Positions 24,513 through 36,208 of a DNA stretch of 64,000 bases are shown here, one piece after another. Both the position numbers and the translations under genes were made by a program. Position 1 is the stretch's first letter. Every line of letters begins with the position of its first letter. The notes under the pieces are model-generated. The model saw only the letters and a program-made list of their open reading frames with translations, was not told the DNA's origin and searched no databases. Source of the DNA: Fomes fomentarius (Eukaryota; Basidiomycota; Agaricomycetes; Polyporales; Polyporaceae); the NCBI GenBank assembly GCA_022606135.1, contig JABYQN010000001.1:930001-994000 (forward strand), given 5' to 3'.

Positions 24513-27500
24513 GACGGGGAGGACGGAGAGAGCACCCAGCCTGGTCGCTTGTTTACTGACATCGTGGTAGTTGGCGCGCTTGCCCAAAGCTGTGGTAGCG
24601 TGTATAGCAGCGATATGTACAAGCGCCATCAATGAAACTGACACGCGACGTCCGAGTCGGAACCTCCGACCCGCCCGCAGATTATGTTATGTGAAAAACA
24701 ACTTGAACGTCAATACCTGCTGCATTTCTCATCAGCCCAGCTCTACACGTACCCTGTCCATTTGCACAGGCAGCAGCGTCCGCTATACTACAACTTCAAG
24801 TTGAACGTTGACGTGCAGCTTGACCTGTGGCCTTCTCATTAACCAGTTCCGAGCTGACATCTCCTAAATTGGAAGCGCATGCCATCTCGCACTTACTGTG
24901 GGCCTGTGGCCAAATGCTACTCGTGATTCATTATCCTTGAGCCTGAGGTACCTAGCCGGATTCACGTTTTACCCCGCACGAGGGATCGTCAACTTAACGG
25001 TCCTACCCAATCTCAGCGCAAGAACTTTCGCGGTCACCGTGCTTCTGCCGCAATGTATGAACTCAAACGTCCCCGTGCGATCAACGCGGTGGTTAACTCG
25101 GAAATGCACTCTCCCCTCTCGTCGCGGAGTGTGCAGCGCGATACAAAGTCCGAGATCGAACAGGAATAAGCTCGGCTGTCAGTGGAACGTGTCATCCTTG
25201 CGCCCTGTCACATCTGTGAGGCTGTGACTGATGCGTCAAGATCGTCAGTCGGGCAAGTAATCGTTTTGCCCGCATCGAACAGTCGCACAATTACACCCGG
25301 AGCCATTGTGTGTGCCGTTATGAACCCGTTCTGCTCGAGCCTATGTCATTTGCTAGTCCATCTTCTGGCTGTAATATGGAGATAGGCAACTGTCAGCCTG
25401 GGATGACCCTGATCGACTCGCTTCATTTGGGTAGTACACTTCGCATCTAGTACTAGTAACTTATGTCCACCGTGCAGAAGGGAGACGTCTGGAAGAGTGT
25501 CACATTTCAAGCTTCAGGGTTCGAGCCACCCACATCATCGAACCTTCGTAGGATCGGGGTCGTAATGTCCGTCAGACGTCGAGTACGTCCAGGAGAGGCA
25601 CACTGTCGCGCGCGGCTAATGATAGAATTACCGACCACTTGACATTAACCCTTCAAACACAAGCGTCTTCACAATTGATTGGAGCCCACGAGAAACCCAC
25701 CGATCAAACAAACAGCAGATGATCCCTGGCTAGATGCTTGCTAAGCTCGGGGTCTTACATCACACTACATGGGCTGCCCATGATGCTCCCGATCACAGAC
25801 AATAGTGAGGAACAGTGCCTCCATAGCACCCGGTGTTGTAAAGGGATACCCGGCTCGGATCTCGTTAGTTTTTGGCGGATCGAATGCGATCAAACCGTGG
25901 TGTACCATCGTAGCACAGCGAGCATGTGGACGTGGACAGATAGCAATGTAGGAATTTCCTCCCCCCTGGCCTGAAAGCCGTACCCTTCGACCTGAAGTAG
26001 CAAAGACAATTCTATGAGTTCAGGTAGAAGCCTCATGCTAGCCAATTGACAATGCCTGAGAACGCCGAAGCGTTTACCTTCTATCGAAGGTTTGCCCTGC
26101 GCGCGGCCTCATTGAGTTCCATCGCGCAATTGCGGACATTCAATTTGCCTCGGTCGCGGACTGTGTACGTACGTATAACGAGGTCAGCCTACACCTCGGC
26201 GTATTCGGAAGTGTCCAGGCTGTCGTGGGCTTTACATACCTCTGCATACGTGCGGTGGACGAAGGTGTCAGACGTCTGCGCTAACCTAGTAGGGCCCCAC
26301 GCTTCCGATGTCGGAGACGTTGTGCATGGATGTGTTGGCGTCCGTTCCAAACACTTCCACCGCCCCTTCCTACCTTCTGCAGGCCTCTCCCGCCCCTCGT
26401 GCAAGATGAAGAGATCCACGAGGCAACCGCTGAGTACGCAACACATCAGTCGAGAGAGAGATCAGCGACACGTCAGCCCCCGCGACGCTGATCAGGATGA
26501 GCGCACAGAGCACCTTCACCTCATGGTGTATCCAGCGACCAACTGGCATTTGACGGCAGGCCCCTCTTCCACGGAAGCTATAACTTCCTTGGAGCCGTCG
26601 CATCCCCTCTTTCTCCCCGAAGACGAAGCAACTGGGGAGCGTTCTTGTCGTCAACGGGTGGGTCAAGAAGCCGCCGGAAGAAGGGGGCAGTGGGAATAAA
26701 TGTGCCGGAATTGAGGCAGGTCGCGGGAGTAGACAATGGTACTGCGATGGCGACACATCAGCAGCCCATCCATATCGCCTTCTTTCCGCCTCTCGGAAAC
26801 TTACTATCGATGTCCTTTCCCTCCTGTCCACCCTCGGCGTGCCCACAAGACCTCGGGGCCGCGCTACGGCACATTTTTTCAGACTCAAGCTCACGTCCTG
26901 CGGATAACAGACACAGCGGCAAGTGTCGACGCCGGCTACGGGGCCACATGGTTCACCGAATCGACATACAGCGGGCGGCCACTGGGACAAAAGGCTCCCA
27001 GGCCCCAAGCCCAGAGATGGGCTGCTGACAGGGGTGCATCAGACGGGCTGTGTGACAAGAATATCCTGAACTTACCCGCAAGGACGTATGCAGCAAGGCA
27101 GGGCTGCATTAAATACGGGGCATTACCACATCGTGCATAATGTAGCCCGGAACGTGCCTATATTTTCAACCGTTTAGCGAGCTGCGACCTTCACTTCACT
27201 CCCCATTTAGGGACCCGCGAGCACCAGCCGTAGATCTCCGCGATCTTGTCCTGCTAGCCCATGGAGGTACGCGACCGTGCACTCATGGGTGGACGCGCCG
27301 GAACGCAGGGCCCAGTCATATCCACCAAGCGGGTCCACGTGCTGCTTGCGGACACGACCCCACATCGATGACATGTCTGCTGCGAGGTTAAGTGAAGCGT
27401 GCAGTGTTGCCGCGAAGCATTGCTATGACGCACCGTCTCGTAATGGCCCATCATCGAGCGGTATAAAAGTGCGTCCAGCACATACATTGAATTCTCCAGG

Positions 27501-27550
27501 TCACACCAACACTCGCCCCACGCTCTCCAACAGCCAGTGACAGACCCACG
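24513..27550. other. Gene-poor region of about 3 kb
   Basis: No gene can be supported. The longest open frames are 26046-26699 (+, 217 codons) and 26370-27008 (-, 212 codons), which overlap and exclude each other. Neither has recognisable motifs. Short coding-like patches occur between 26500 and 27100 in changing frames, so a decayed gene is possible. The TATA box of the next gene lies at 27462. Confidence 0.5.
27462..27468 (+). promoter_or_regulatory. TATA box
   Basis: TATAAAA lies 89 bases upstream of the ATG at 27551, followed by a C-rich leader. Confidence 0.68.
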
Positions 27551-28319
27551 ATGATGACCCAGCCCCCTGCCGGCTCGGTGAACGAGCTCTTCTTCAGCGG
27601 AGGCGGAGACCCCCGCCACAAATGCGTCGCTATCGGCTACCACAACAACACGCCCGTCGTGTACAAGTTCGAGACCGTGGACCTACCGCAAGGCACCAGA
27701 ACCACGGTACGCTTCGCCCGATCGCTGTCGCCCACATGCAGATCGCTGACTCCTCGTCTGCATGCCGCGCACGCGCACGCGGCGTTATTGTCATCGGGCA
27801 GATGACGTTCAATGAGCGATCCCCCGTCGCGTTCCTCGACTGGGCTGTGGGCGTCCACCTCGGCTCCGTGCTCAGGGGATCGGAAAGGACTCCGATGGCA
27901 GACTTTGTCGCCTGCGGTTCGACGCCTATGTCAGCGTTCACATGTTGCAGGCTACCAAAGTGTTCAAAGCTCACTTGCCCTACATGATTCCTGATAGAGC
28001 ACGGCAATTCCGGGCCAACACGGAAGGCACAGAGGTGTTCGAGTGGCGTAGGTTGGGCACTCAACACCCGTTTGCCTACGAGGTGCGCAGCCTGCCAGAT
28101 AAATATCGAAGGAGTGCCTGAATCTCCTCTCCTTAGCTCATCTCAATCACCCCTGAAACGACAGCGAGGATCGCAACCTACGACCCTACGCCGAGGGAAG
28201 TACCGAAGATGGGTAGAGCGTACGCCTACTTGAAGTTCACGTTTCACGAGGAAGCGCTGTTGCGCGACGCGCTCGTGGCACTCTGTTTGAACAGGTGGAT
28301 AGACTGGCAAGGCATGTAA
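27551..28319 (+). CDS. DUF6593-type basidiomycete protein (frame uncertain in the middle)
   Basis: A small protein of the kind annotated as DUF6593 in mushroom fungi; function unknown. Exon 1 (27551-27706) gives MMTQPPAGSVNELFFSGGG and VVYKFETVDL. Exon 2 starts at 27802 with VAFLDWAVGVHLGSVL. The last exons (27951-28082 and 28137-28319) give FEWRRLG and a C-terminal LLRDALVALCLNRWIDWQG, which is the family's best mark. Between 27875 and 27950 there are two readings. A one-base shift at GGGG 27875-27878 opens the frame IGKDSDGRLCRLRFDAYV into the next exon. Alternatively a 44-base intron 27907-27950 joins the frames. The first gives better coding sequence and fits the homopolymer errors seen elsewhere. 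Confidence 0.7.
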
Positions 28320-28546
28320 GCAAGCGGAGACGGACAGCGGTTGATGGACATCACAGACCACATTGACATTGATGTATTACTCATAGCTATTAGAGTCGGA
28401 TTCCGGGCAGCATGACAGCGACGGTATAACAGTGTGATGCAATATAAACATGAGTCCAAAGATAGTACTAATACCCGATAGAAAGTATAAATCACAGCAG
28501 CGGAGAGTCCTGGAGCAAAGCAGAGCGAGAATGAGTGAATAAGCAA

Positions 28547-31500
28547 TTAAGCGGCTCCCATAGACCCAAGCATATGTTCGAGCCTTTCCTCGACTGTCCA
28601 CCTCGTGCTCATGTCAGCTTCGGAACCGAGAGACGATGAGACAGAATGTCCAGGCTGGCTAGCTTGAACGCGACCGGGCTGGATGTTGAAAGAGCCCGCA
28701 TCCATGCCACGTGAGAGGTTCTCTATGAGGCGACCAATTTGTGCAGTGCTACTAAAGAAGACCTGTCATGGCGATTAGTCACGGCCGCGCCGAAACACAG
28801 ACGCAGTAATGAACACACGTACTTTGGTCTCCGGTCGGTTGGTACCTTTGGGCTGTTGCTGGGATTTCTTCCGAGACAGGAAGGAGTTGACGCTGCCTTT
28901 GGACGACTTGCGCTCATGCTCCTTGAAGGACACCTTCACGTTGCTATCGTCCTTGATTGAATACTCCGAGTAGAAGCTGGCGCGGTCCCCATAGAAGGAT
29001 TCCCCATCATCGTCCCGAAGTCCGTTGACGATAGACCTGAGAATATGTGTCAACTAAGCATTCCATCAACATATCGGCGTTAGCCACGACATACCATATC
29101 GTCTCCCCATTGGCCATCTCGATGACCTCCAGCGCCTGGCCCGCCTCCGGAACACCGTCATGAGATTGAGACCCCGCAGCACCTGCTGACTCGGCACTGA
29201 GCACTTGTCCTCTGTTATCACCAGAATACATCTCGTATCTGTCAACGTGTCATCAATGAGCGCATTCAGAAGTCGATAACACTCCGCTTACAGCGAGTCA
29301 TATGCCGAATCAGACTTCCCAACCGAGCTAGGCACGGTGAGCATGTTCTCATTCTGCCCTGGCCGTGACTGCGGGAGCTGCGGCACAGGAGGAGAAGTGT
29401 CCGTGGAGTATCGCCGGCCGCCTCCACGATGTGGAGGTGGAGGGGTGGGCACCCGATCATGCACAGACCGGTTGGAGCCGATGGATGCACGACGACGAGA
29501 CGAGGATTGCTTGCGCATCAGCGCGCTCAAGTCCATGGTCGATATTCTCGAGTCGGACGGGAAGATGATCGTCCGCCGCACAACCGCCTTTGAGTCGATC
29601 TCCTGATGAGGCAACTGCTGCTGCTGCTGTTGTGGCGGTAGCAGCGGCTGCGAACGGCGAGGCGTGTCGTGACTCTTCCTCGTAGGCGACTTAAGTTCAG
29701 TCGACGGTCTTGGTGAATACGCTTCCATACTCGGACGCCCTTCGGACATGGGGGGCGAACGTTGGCTCTCAGGAGTAGCCCTCCCCGGATGACGGGTACA
29801 TGACTCTTGCGACTCTCATTCGGCGACGTTGCCCGCGTCAACCTCGTCCACGCCGTCGATCGCGAGGAAGTGGAAGGAGAACGAGCAATGAGGTCATTCA
29901 GTGCTGCCTGATCCAAGCCAAGATTCGTCGCCGCATCGAACAATTGCTTGAGCGCGTCTTCGTCTGAAGGCGGCAAGGCCGGTATGGTTGGAGGTTGGGA
30001 GAAATGAGGTGGTCTGGGGGTCGGAGACTGCGGAGGAGGCGCCGGCTGCTCGAGAGGACTGATACTCCTGAACATCGTCTGGAGAGCAGGAGCAGAATGC
30101 GGCATAGGGAACGAGGCCTGATCTGGAGAGGAGCCCGACGATGCGACTGACCTCACGGACTTGGCGGATCTGGGACCCTGTGGGATATGGTGAGAGGGGG
30201 GAGCAAGTGCAGGTGATGCGAATCCTTCAGGAGCGGCAGCACGCTGCTTGCGGAAGCGTGCCATGAAGCCCTTGAGACCCGGCGTCGCAGAGGCAGGAGG
30301 ACTAGGCAGCGGCGCTGGCGCCTTCAGCCTCGTCGGTTCTGTGGCACCGGCCGAGTTCACGATAGGGATTGGGTCCGTGCGGAGAGCCAGACTCGGTGAA
30401 CTTCCAGCTGGATGAAGGTGCCCGTCCTGATTTGGACTCCGCAAATCCAGAGGATACGGCGTGACCTCTTCACCATTTAGAGTCGGGTGCTTAACGCGGA
30501 TCGTGCCACGAAGCTTCTTGAAGCGCGACCCAATCTTGCTCGACCCTTGCTGGCTTCCTGGCGCCGATGTTAGTGTTGCGATCGGAGAACGCAGGGGGAT
30601 AGCGTCAACGCTGGTGGATGCAGATACAAGGGTAGGCGCCGAGATCTTGCTAGGGCTGATCCGTTTCCGTGGAAGCCCATGTCCCTCGTTGATCTTCGGA
30701 ATAGACGGCGACTTACGCAACGCCGCGGTGGCTGCCTCGGCCCTTCGCTGCACCTCAAAGGCGAGCTGCATAGGATCCAGGTTCGTCGACGGCGACAGAG
30801 GAGATAGCATGCCACCCGGACTCGAAGGCATAGTTGCAACAGAAGGCGACGTGATTGTCGGAGACATGGCCTGAGCTGCACGATGCAGGAAATCTGAGCG
30901 CTTAGGCGTATGCAGTGGTTTGATTGGCGAAAGCACAGGCTCGAGAGGGTCGTCCTCGTCAGGATCTGACGAACCCATGTCAGGCATGATAGAGATCTGC
31001 GGCGGTTGGTTTGCGTTCGAGTCGAGGTCGTCCGAACCAAACAGCGCCTCGGCGAGCGCCCTGTTACGTCGCATGGGGCTGGATTGTTCCATGTCAGTGG
31101 GAGCGGGGACGGCCAGAGTGGTCTCCTCAGGCGGCAGCACCTCAGGGGAACGACTCTTCGGAGATTCGATGCTGTCCACGACCGCATTCAGGAGCGCGTT
31201 CGCTTTCGCGACCTGCTCGTTTGTCGCTGCCCGCGCTGACGCTGCCGAAGGTTGAGGCTGGTGCTGCGACTGAGGTTGAGGCGTCGAATTCACAGCCTGT
31301 CAAGCCATAATTAGCCCTGATAGTCAATGATGGCGGAGAATACGGCATACCCTGCTTTCGCCTGTGAACGAATAGTTGGACTGCGAAGTCGACGGTCTCC
31401 GCTTTCTAATTGAGCCAGCGCGGCGATTCTCGGGGGTTGCCGCCTTCGTCAACGCAGCGCCCACAAGCTTGTCCTGAATGGCGACAAAATCGCCCTTCGT

Positions 31501-33747
31501 CAACCCAATCTCCCTTCTCACTGCGTCCTCAGTCTCCGTCGCGTCATACGGTGACGTCCCCGCTGTCGATGTGCCGGACTTGTCTGCGGAGATGTCATGC
31601 CAAGGACTGCTGTCGGGGTCAAGACTATTGAACAACCCATACAAACGATCTTTCTTGTGGTCCTCGTCAAAGGTGTGGTAGCTGGACCCAGCCGACTCCA
31701 GCGACGACCGAGAGGAGTTCGCGATGGGAGAGAAAAGGAGTGCGTTAGAACTAAAAGAGAAAGTATGTGAATTTGTCGGCCGTGTCTGCTTGGACGAGCG
31801 CCGGCTCGCACTCCGCCCGTCCTCAGTGCCACCGGCATCGGAAAAGAATGTGGGAGAGGTCGGCGAACGACTTCCGTTGTGGGTCGGGGTAGATGAGCGC
31901 TGCGTGTTCGCGACCTGTATCGGGGACCCGAGCTCGATGCCTGACATCGCGGAAGGAGGGCGATATTCCGCCGCGGCAGCAGCAGCGGAGCCACTGAAGT
32001 TTCCGCCGTCGACCCATGGAGAATCCGGTAACGCAGGTGACCGGAGAGACCGTGTGGTAGACTTGCTTCGCTCGAGAGTGTCGGCGACTGGGTCAGTGAA
32101 ACTAGTAGTGCTACCATGGCGACTATGGGCGGAGACACTGCCATTTCGTTCGTGCATCTTCTGCGATACGCCATTAGAACTCGGAGCCATGTTCCACGTC
32201 ACATTTGATGGAGTCGAAGGGCGAGAGGTATGTGTAGTGAGTGGCTGGTACGCCGGACCAGAGAGGGGAGAGGTAGGCCGTCTTCGCCCAGAAGGGGATT
32301 CCGCGGCTTCCGAGGTGGGCGAAGAGGTTTTGTTCCCGTTCCTTTGGCGCTCCTCGGGCGTGAAACGGCCGTTCATTGAACGGTTGAAGAAGAGAGGGGG
32401 AGTGGTCGCGGTGGCAGGTGATGTCGGTCGGGTAGATTGGTAGGATGATGACGCACTGGAATTACTGCGATACATGGTGGACGCGAAGCTTTGGGATATC
32501 AATGAAGCAGCTTGGGTATTTATGCCAGGCAGACGAGGCGAAGTCGCACGCGGCGTAGCGGATGGTGTGAGATCTTCCGCGTCGAAAGACGTCGTCTCCC
32601 GAGGCGTCATTGGGCGTGGCATTCCCGGGATGTAACCAGGCAAACGGGGAGTCGGTGACGTTGTGCGGGAAGCAGGATAGGGCGAGGTACGTTGGCTCTC
32701 GTCGGCCACGACAGGGTCGTCGGAAGATAAAGCAGTGCCAGGCTCGTATTCTGTCGGCGAAGTCGCAGACGAGGAATAGTCGGACTCAACCTTCGAGACA
32801 CGGTCGGCGTTTAGAGTACACATGAGGTCATCTCGAGGACCACTCACCGCAGTGTTCAAGCTTGATAACCCATTCGTTGCGCTCGGCGGAACGTGGGTGA
32901 TTGGTGATCGCTCCATGACAATCTCATCATCACCCTCTTCCTCCAACTCCTTGATTGCCTGGTCAAGAGCAAGCGACGCCCGTCGGAGCCCGTCTGGGGA
33001 CAATGCCTTGGACAGCCTCTTGCTGAGCGTACTGGAGTATTCGAAGTGAAGGTCTCCTACAACAGACCGCGAGCTTCTATCCTTCGAGAGAGTACTAGCG
33101 TTTCCCGGACTGGACGGCGCAGATCCCGAGAACGTGTAGCTGCTCCCCTCTGGAGTAACAGGTCGCAAGCTCTGGTTGTCAGAGTATAGTGACGTGCTGT
33201 TCTCCTCCCTCACGCTACCGACTGTGCTCATACTCGTGTTCGAGTCCGACTGCGCGATGGGAGTCGTGCCACGACCACTACGTCGAGGGGTGTTGTTGCG
33301 CAAGAAGTATGCCTGGTCGCGGAACTTCCCTGAGCCGAACAAGTTGTTGCTCATTCGTCTACCCGAATGGGAGCCCTTCCCAGACGACATGGACGTGATG
33401 GAGGGGACGCCGTGCAGTGAAGGAGTTGTCACAGAATTAGAGGAGCGCACCGATTGACGTATGGGGTCCGCATCATCTACGTCTGCATCACCAGTGGTCT
33501 CCTGTCCCTCGCTCTCGTCATAGTCATTCTGCTGGACTTGCTGCTGCTTGGCTCGGGACCGACTCCTGGTATGGAATCTACCGAGCGCCTCAAGAATCAT
33601 ATCCTCTTCCTCCTCCGAGACTTGATTCCGTATGCCTCGCGCGCGCTGCTCTGCAAACTTGCTCTTCAGTTCATCGAGCCCGATGGGCTCGCCGGAGGAA
33701 TTTCGAAGCACGCTGAAGCGTCGGGTGAGGCTGTACCATTGTAGCAT
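28547..33747 (-). CDS. Very large Ser/Pro-rich disordered protein (one frame break)
   Basis: This protein has about 1,658 residues and no recognisable domain. Exons are 33747-31351, 31296-29292, 29238-29095, 29036-28823 and 28762-28547. The N-terminus has a short ordered patch (MLQWYSLTRRFSVLRN and LDELKSKFAEQRARGIRNQV). A very long Ser/Thr/Pro-rich middle has many Ser-Pro sites, consistent with phospho-regulation. The C-terminal exons look conserved: VIEMANGETIWSIVNGLRDD, ESFYGDRASFYSEYSI and finally AQIGRLIENLSRGMDAGSF with WTVEERLEHMLGSM. The frame shifts near 29783-29786 (CCCC on the + strand); one extra base would join SRKSHVPVIRG to RATPESQRSPPMSE. The conserved tail suggests a scaffold or polarity factor, which is a guess. 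Confidence 0.75.
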
Positions 33748-35000
33748 GGGGCATGGGGCGGAGTGAGCAGGAATAGGATCGCGGGAAGAAGAAGCAAGGA
33801 CGCACTCAGGTAATATCAGTGATGTACGAAACTCGCTCGCGGGGGGCAAGGAGGGGAGGACGTCGTGTGTATCTGTGCGCACGGAGGACACTATTACTTC
33901 GGTGTCCTGGGGGCGCCTTGCGTCGGATCTTTTGCTGGGAGGGCGCAAAAGGCGAGTGAACGGAATGAAGATGAGATGAAGAAGCAGTTGGAGCTGTGGT
34001 CGGGGTGAAGGCCCATGCTTACCGGAAGCGATGCATGACAATTGTTTACGAGGCAGGTCCCTCGATTCGATAGCCTCGTTGTGACCACGTTGGATGGGCG
34101 TGACGCGGGAAAAACGCGATCTGACTTTCGCGTGTTGGAAGTGTTGGCAGCCGCGAGAGGCGTGGAGGGCAGGAGATATCGGCAATATGTGCGCGTTCGG
34201 ACGAAAGCAAATGATGAGATTACCAGAGAAAACGAGCAGAACGATGGGATAGTGGTGGCCACGGGGAGGCTGGGAGGACGGGGAAAGAGCGAGCAACGTG
34301 TAGGACACGAGTTGGAGGTGCGAAGCCTAATCAGGATACGCTTCGGTCGCTTCTTCTTTGCCGGTCTTCAAACGGATGTGCGGGAAGCAGACAAGGGCAG
34401 CGAGGCAGCAAGATCGAACGCAGCGAGGATACAAGACGGCAAGCTGGCGACGGCTGGGGGCGAGGAAGATGGGGAAGAAGAACAGCTCGCTCGCTCGCTC
34501 GCATTCAACACCCGCAGCGTCAGGGGCATCATGCACTTCCTCGCTGCTACTAGACGCCCGTCGCCGCCCTGCCCCTGCGCTCCTGGCGTCTCTCTCACGT
34601 TCGTTCTTCTTGACAGGCAATATAAGAAACTAATCAAATATGGAAAGTGTAGTAGTTCATCCCGCTGACAGCTACAGCAACCGCTGATGATTCCCTCACA
34701 ATGTATAGGGGCGGATACCATGTTTATCAGTAGGTTCAATTGAGCAAATTTTTGTCAAACAATCTGCCTGCAGTGACTCCAGGAGTATGTAGTACGGAAC
34801 CCAAGAAGATTCTCCGATTCCCAGCATCTTTCGAATTCTTTCTAGTGTTATGAACACTTCTTATATCTATGGCAAGCATGCTCTACAGACCGAGGACAGT
34901 GCCCGGAAGGTACATGTTCGTTGCCATGTTCGCAGCTGTGTCCACCAAAGCTCAATCACATAACATGACTCTAGCAGAATCTTCATACCGTTACCTCAGA
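33748..35000. other. Long promoter/leader region
   Basis: This is upstream DNA of the large minus-strand gene and the 3' flank of the kinase gene. A + strand frame at 34042-34668 (208 codons) is Arg/Glu-rich low-complexity sequence without motifs, and a (GCTC)n run sits near 34487. I do not call a gene. Confidence 0.5.
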
Positions 35001-36208
35001 TCATTTCAATAGCTCGAGAATCGACTCCAATGGACCTTTCTTCACCACCTCCCAATTCCTCTCCTTGCCCGCGGCCAGATATTCCCTCCCCATCCTCACC
35101 AGCTCCTTTGTCTCTTCTTCTTCACACCACTTCACCCATGTGGGCCAGAACGCAATATGCACGCCAAAGTGCACCACCAGCCTCCTCACAAACTCCTCCC
35201 TCCCCGCCGCCCCACTCGCCCTTCCGCTCTCCTTCACAGACGCAACGTACGCCTCCAGAAACGCGCCCAGCAGCCCCTTCCCCCCACAGAACCGGTCCAG
35301 CAGATACGACTCGGCAGCAAACTGCGCGACATCCGTCGCACCTGTCCCCCGCCGGGTCATCTCCCAGTCGACGATGCTCAACTGCAGCCGACTTGGATCA
35401 CCGAGCGCCGGCCCGTCCGACGCGCGCACGAGCACGTTCCCCGGCCAAAAGTCCCCATGGCACACGACCTCGTCGTCCGTGACGAGCTTCGCGCCAAACT
35501 CCTCGTCGATGGCCCTCGCCTCGCGCGCGTCGAACCCGAACTTCTCGAACGAGGACGCTAGGTTGGCGTACGCGTAGCGGTACATGACCTTGGCCGCCGC
35601 GTTGTCGTGCGAGCGGAGATCGGGGGTGCGCGTGTGGAGCTGGGCGAGCCAGTGACCGAGGGCGGTGCCAATTGGAGGGACAGAGGAGGCGGGGATGCTC
35701 GAGTAGGCCGCTTTGAGGTTTTGGAGGCCACAGTCGTCCATGATGAGGACGTGGGCGTCGGGGTCGAAGTGATGCACCCCGGGGATGTGGACCGTAGGGT
35801 GGTTATCGTCCTCCGCGGGTTGGGTGCTGCGATGTGTGTTAGTGTGAAGTTCTTTAATATATCTGGTAGTAAGGAGTCCGTCCAAAGCCATGGAGAACAA
35901 GAGAACATCTCATACAGTACACAATGAGAAACCGACTGAATATCATGAAGTAAAACTCACGAGCCTAGGGTCTTCGGGAACAGAGACAGCGCGTCTGCCT
36001 CCAGCTGTATGCGCTTGACGTCGAACGGAAGATTCGGGTTGCTCTTCACGTACGGCTCCGCATGCTTGACGACCTGAGTCTCTCCAGAAGGAAGAGTCAA
36101 TCGCCAGACAAAGTTGCCCGTTCCTCCTGTCAACTGCTCGACGGAGGTGAAGTCGATGCCCGCCGATGTGAGGTAGCTTTCCAGCTCAGACGTCGTTGTA
36201 ACACCCAT
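35001..36208 (-). CDS. APH-fold small-molecule kinase (phosphotransferase family)
   Basis: A 357-residue protein in two exons (36208-35961 and 35826-35001, 134-base intron) of the aminoglycoside phosphotransferase / methylthioribose kinase fold. The N-lobe has TGGTGNFVWRLTLPSGETQV with Lys in VVKHAEPYV. The catalytic loop reads VVCHGDFWPGNVLV (Brenner-type HGDxxxxN), and the metal-binding Asp is in LSIVDWEMTRRG. The C-lobe helices (SYLLDRFCGG, LVVHFGVHIAFWPTWV) are typical of fungal members. The substrate cannot be told from sequence: choline, fructosamine, methylthioribose or another small molecule are all possible. The start is the first ATG of the exon and keeps the complete N-lobe. Confidence 0.88.

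Noticed and set aside
25515..25525. GGTTCGAGCC string resembling a tRNA B box
   Set aside because: The flanking bases do not form a T-arm, and no acceptor or anticodon stem can be built around it.
26370..27008. Minus-strand open frame of 212 codons in the gene-poor gap
   Set aside because: It has no motif, is Arg/Cys-rich, and overlaps another open frame on the opposite strand.
34042..34668. Plus-strand open frame of 208 codons upstream of the large minus-strand gene
   Set aside because: The sequence is Arg/Glu-rich low complexity without motifs, it overlaps the leader of a convincing gene, and its codon pattern does not match neighbours.
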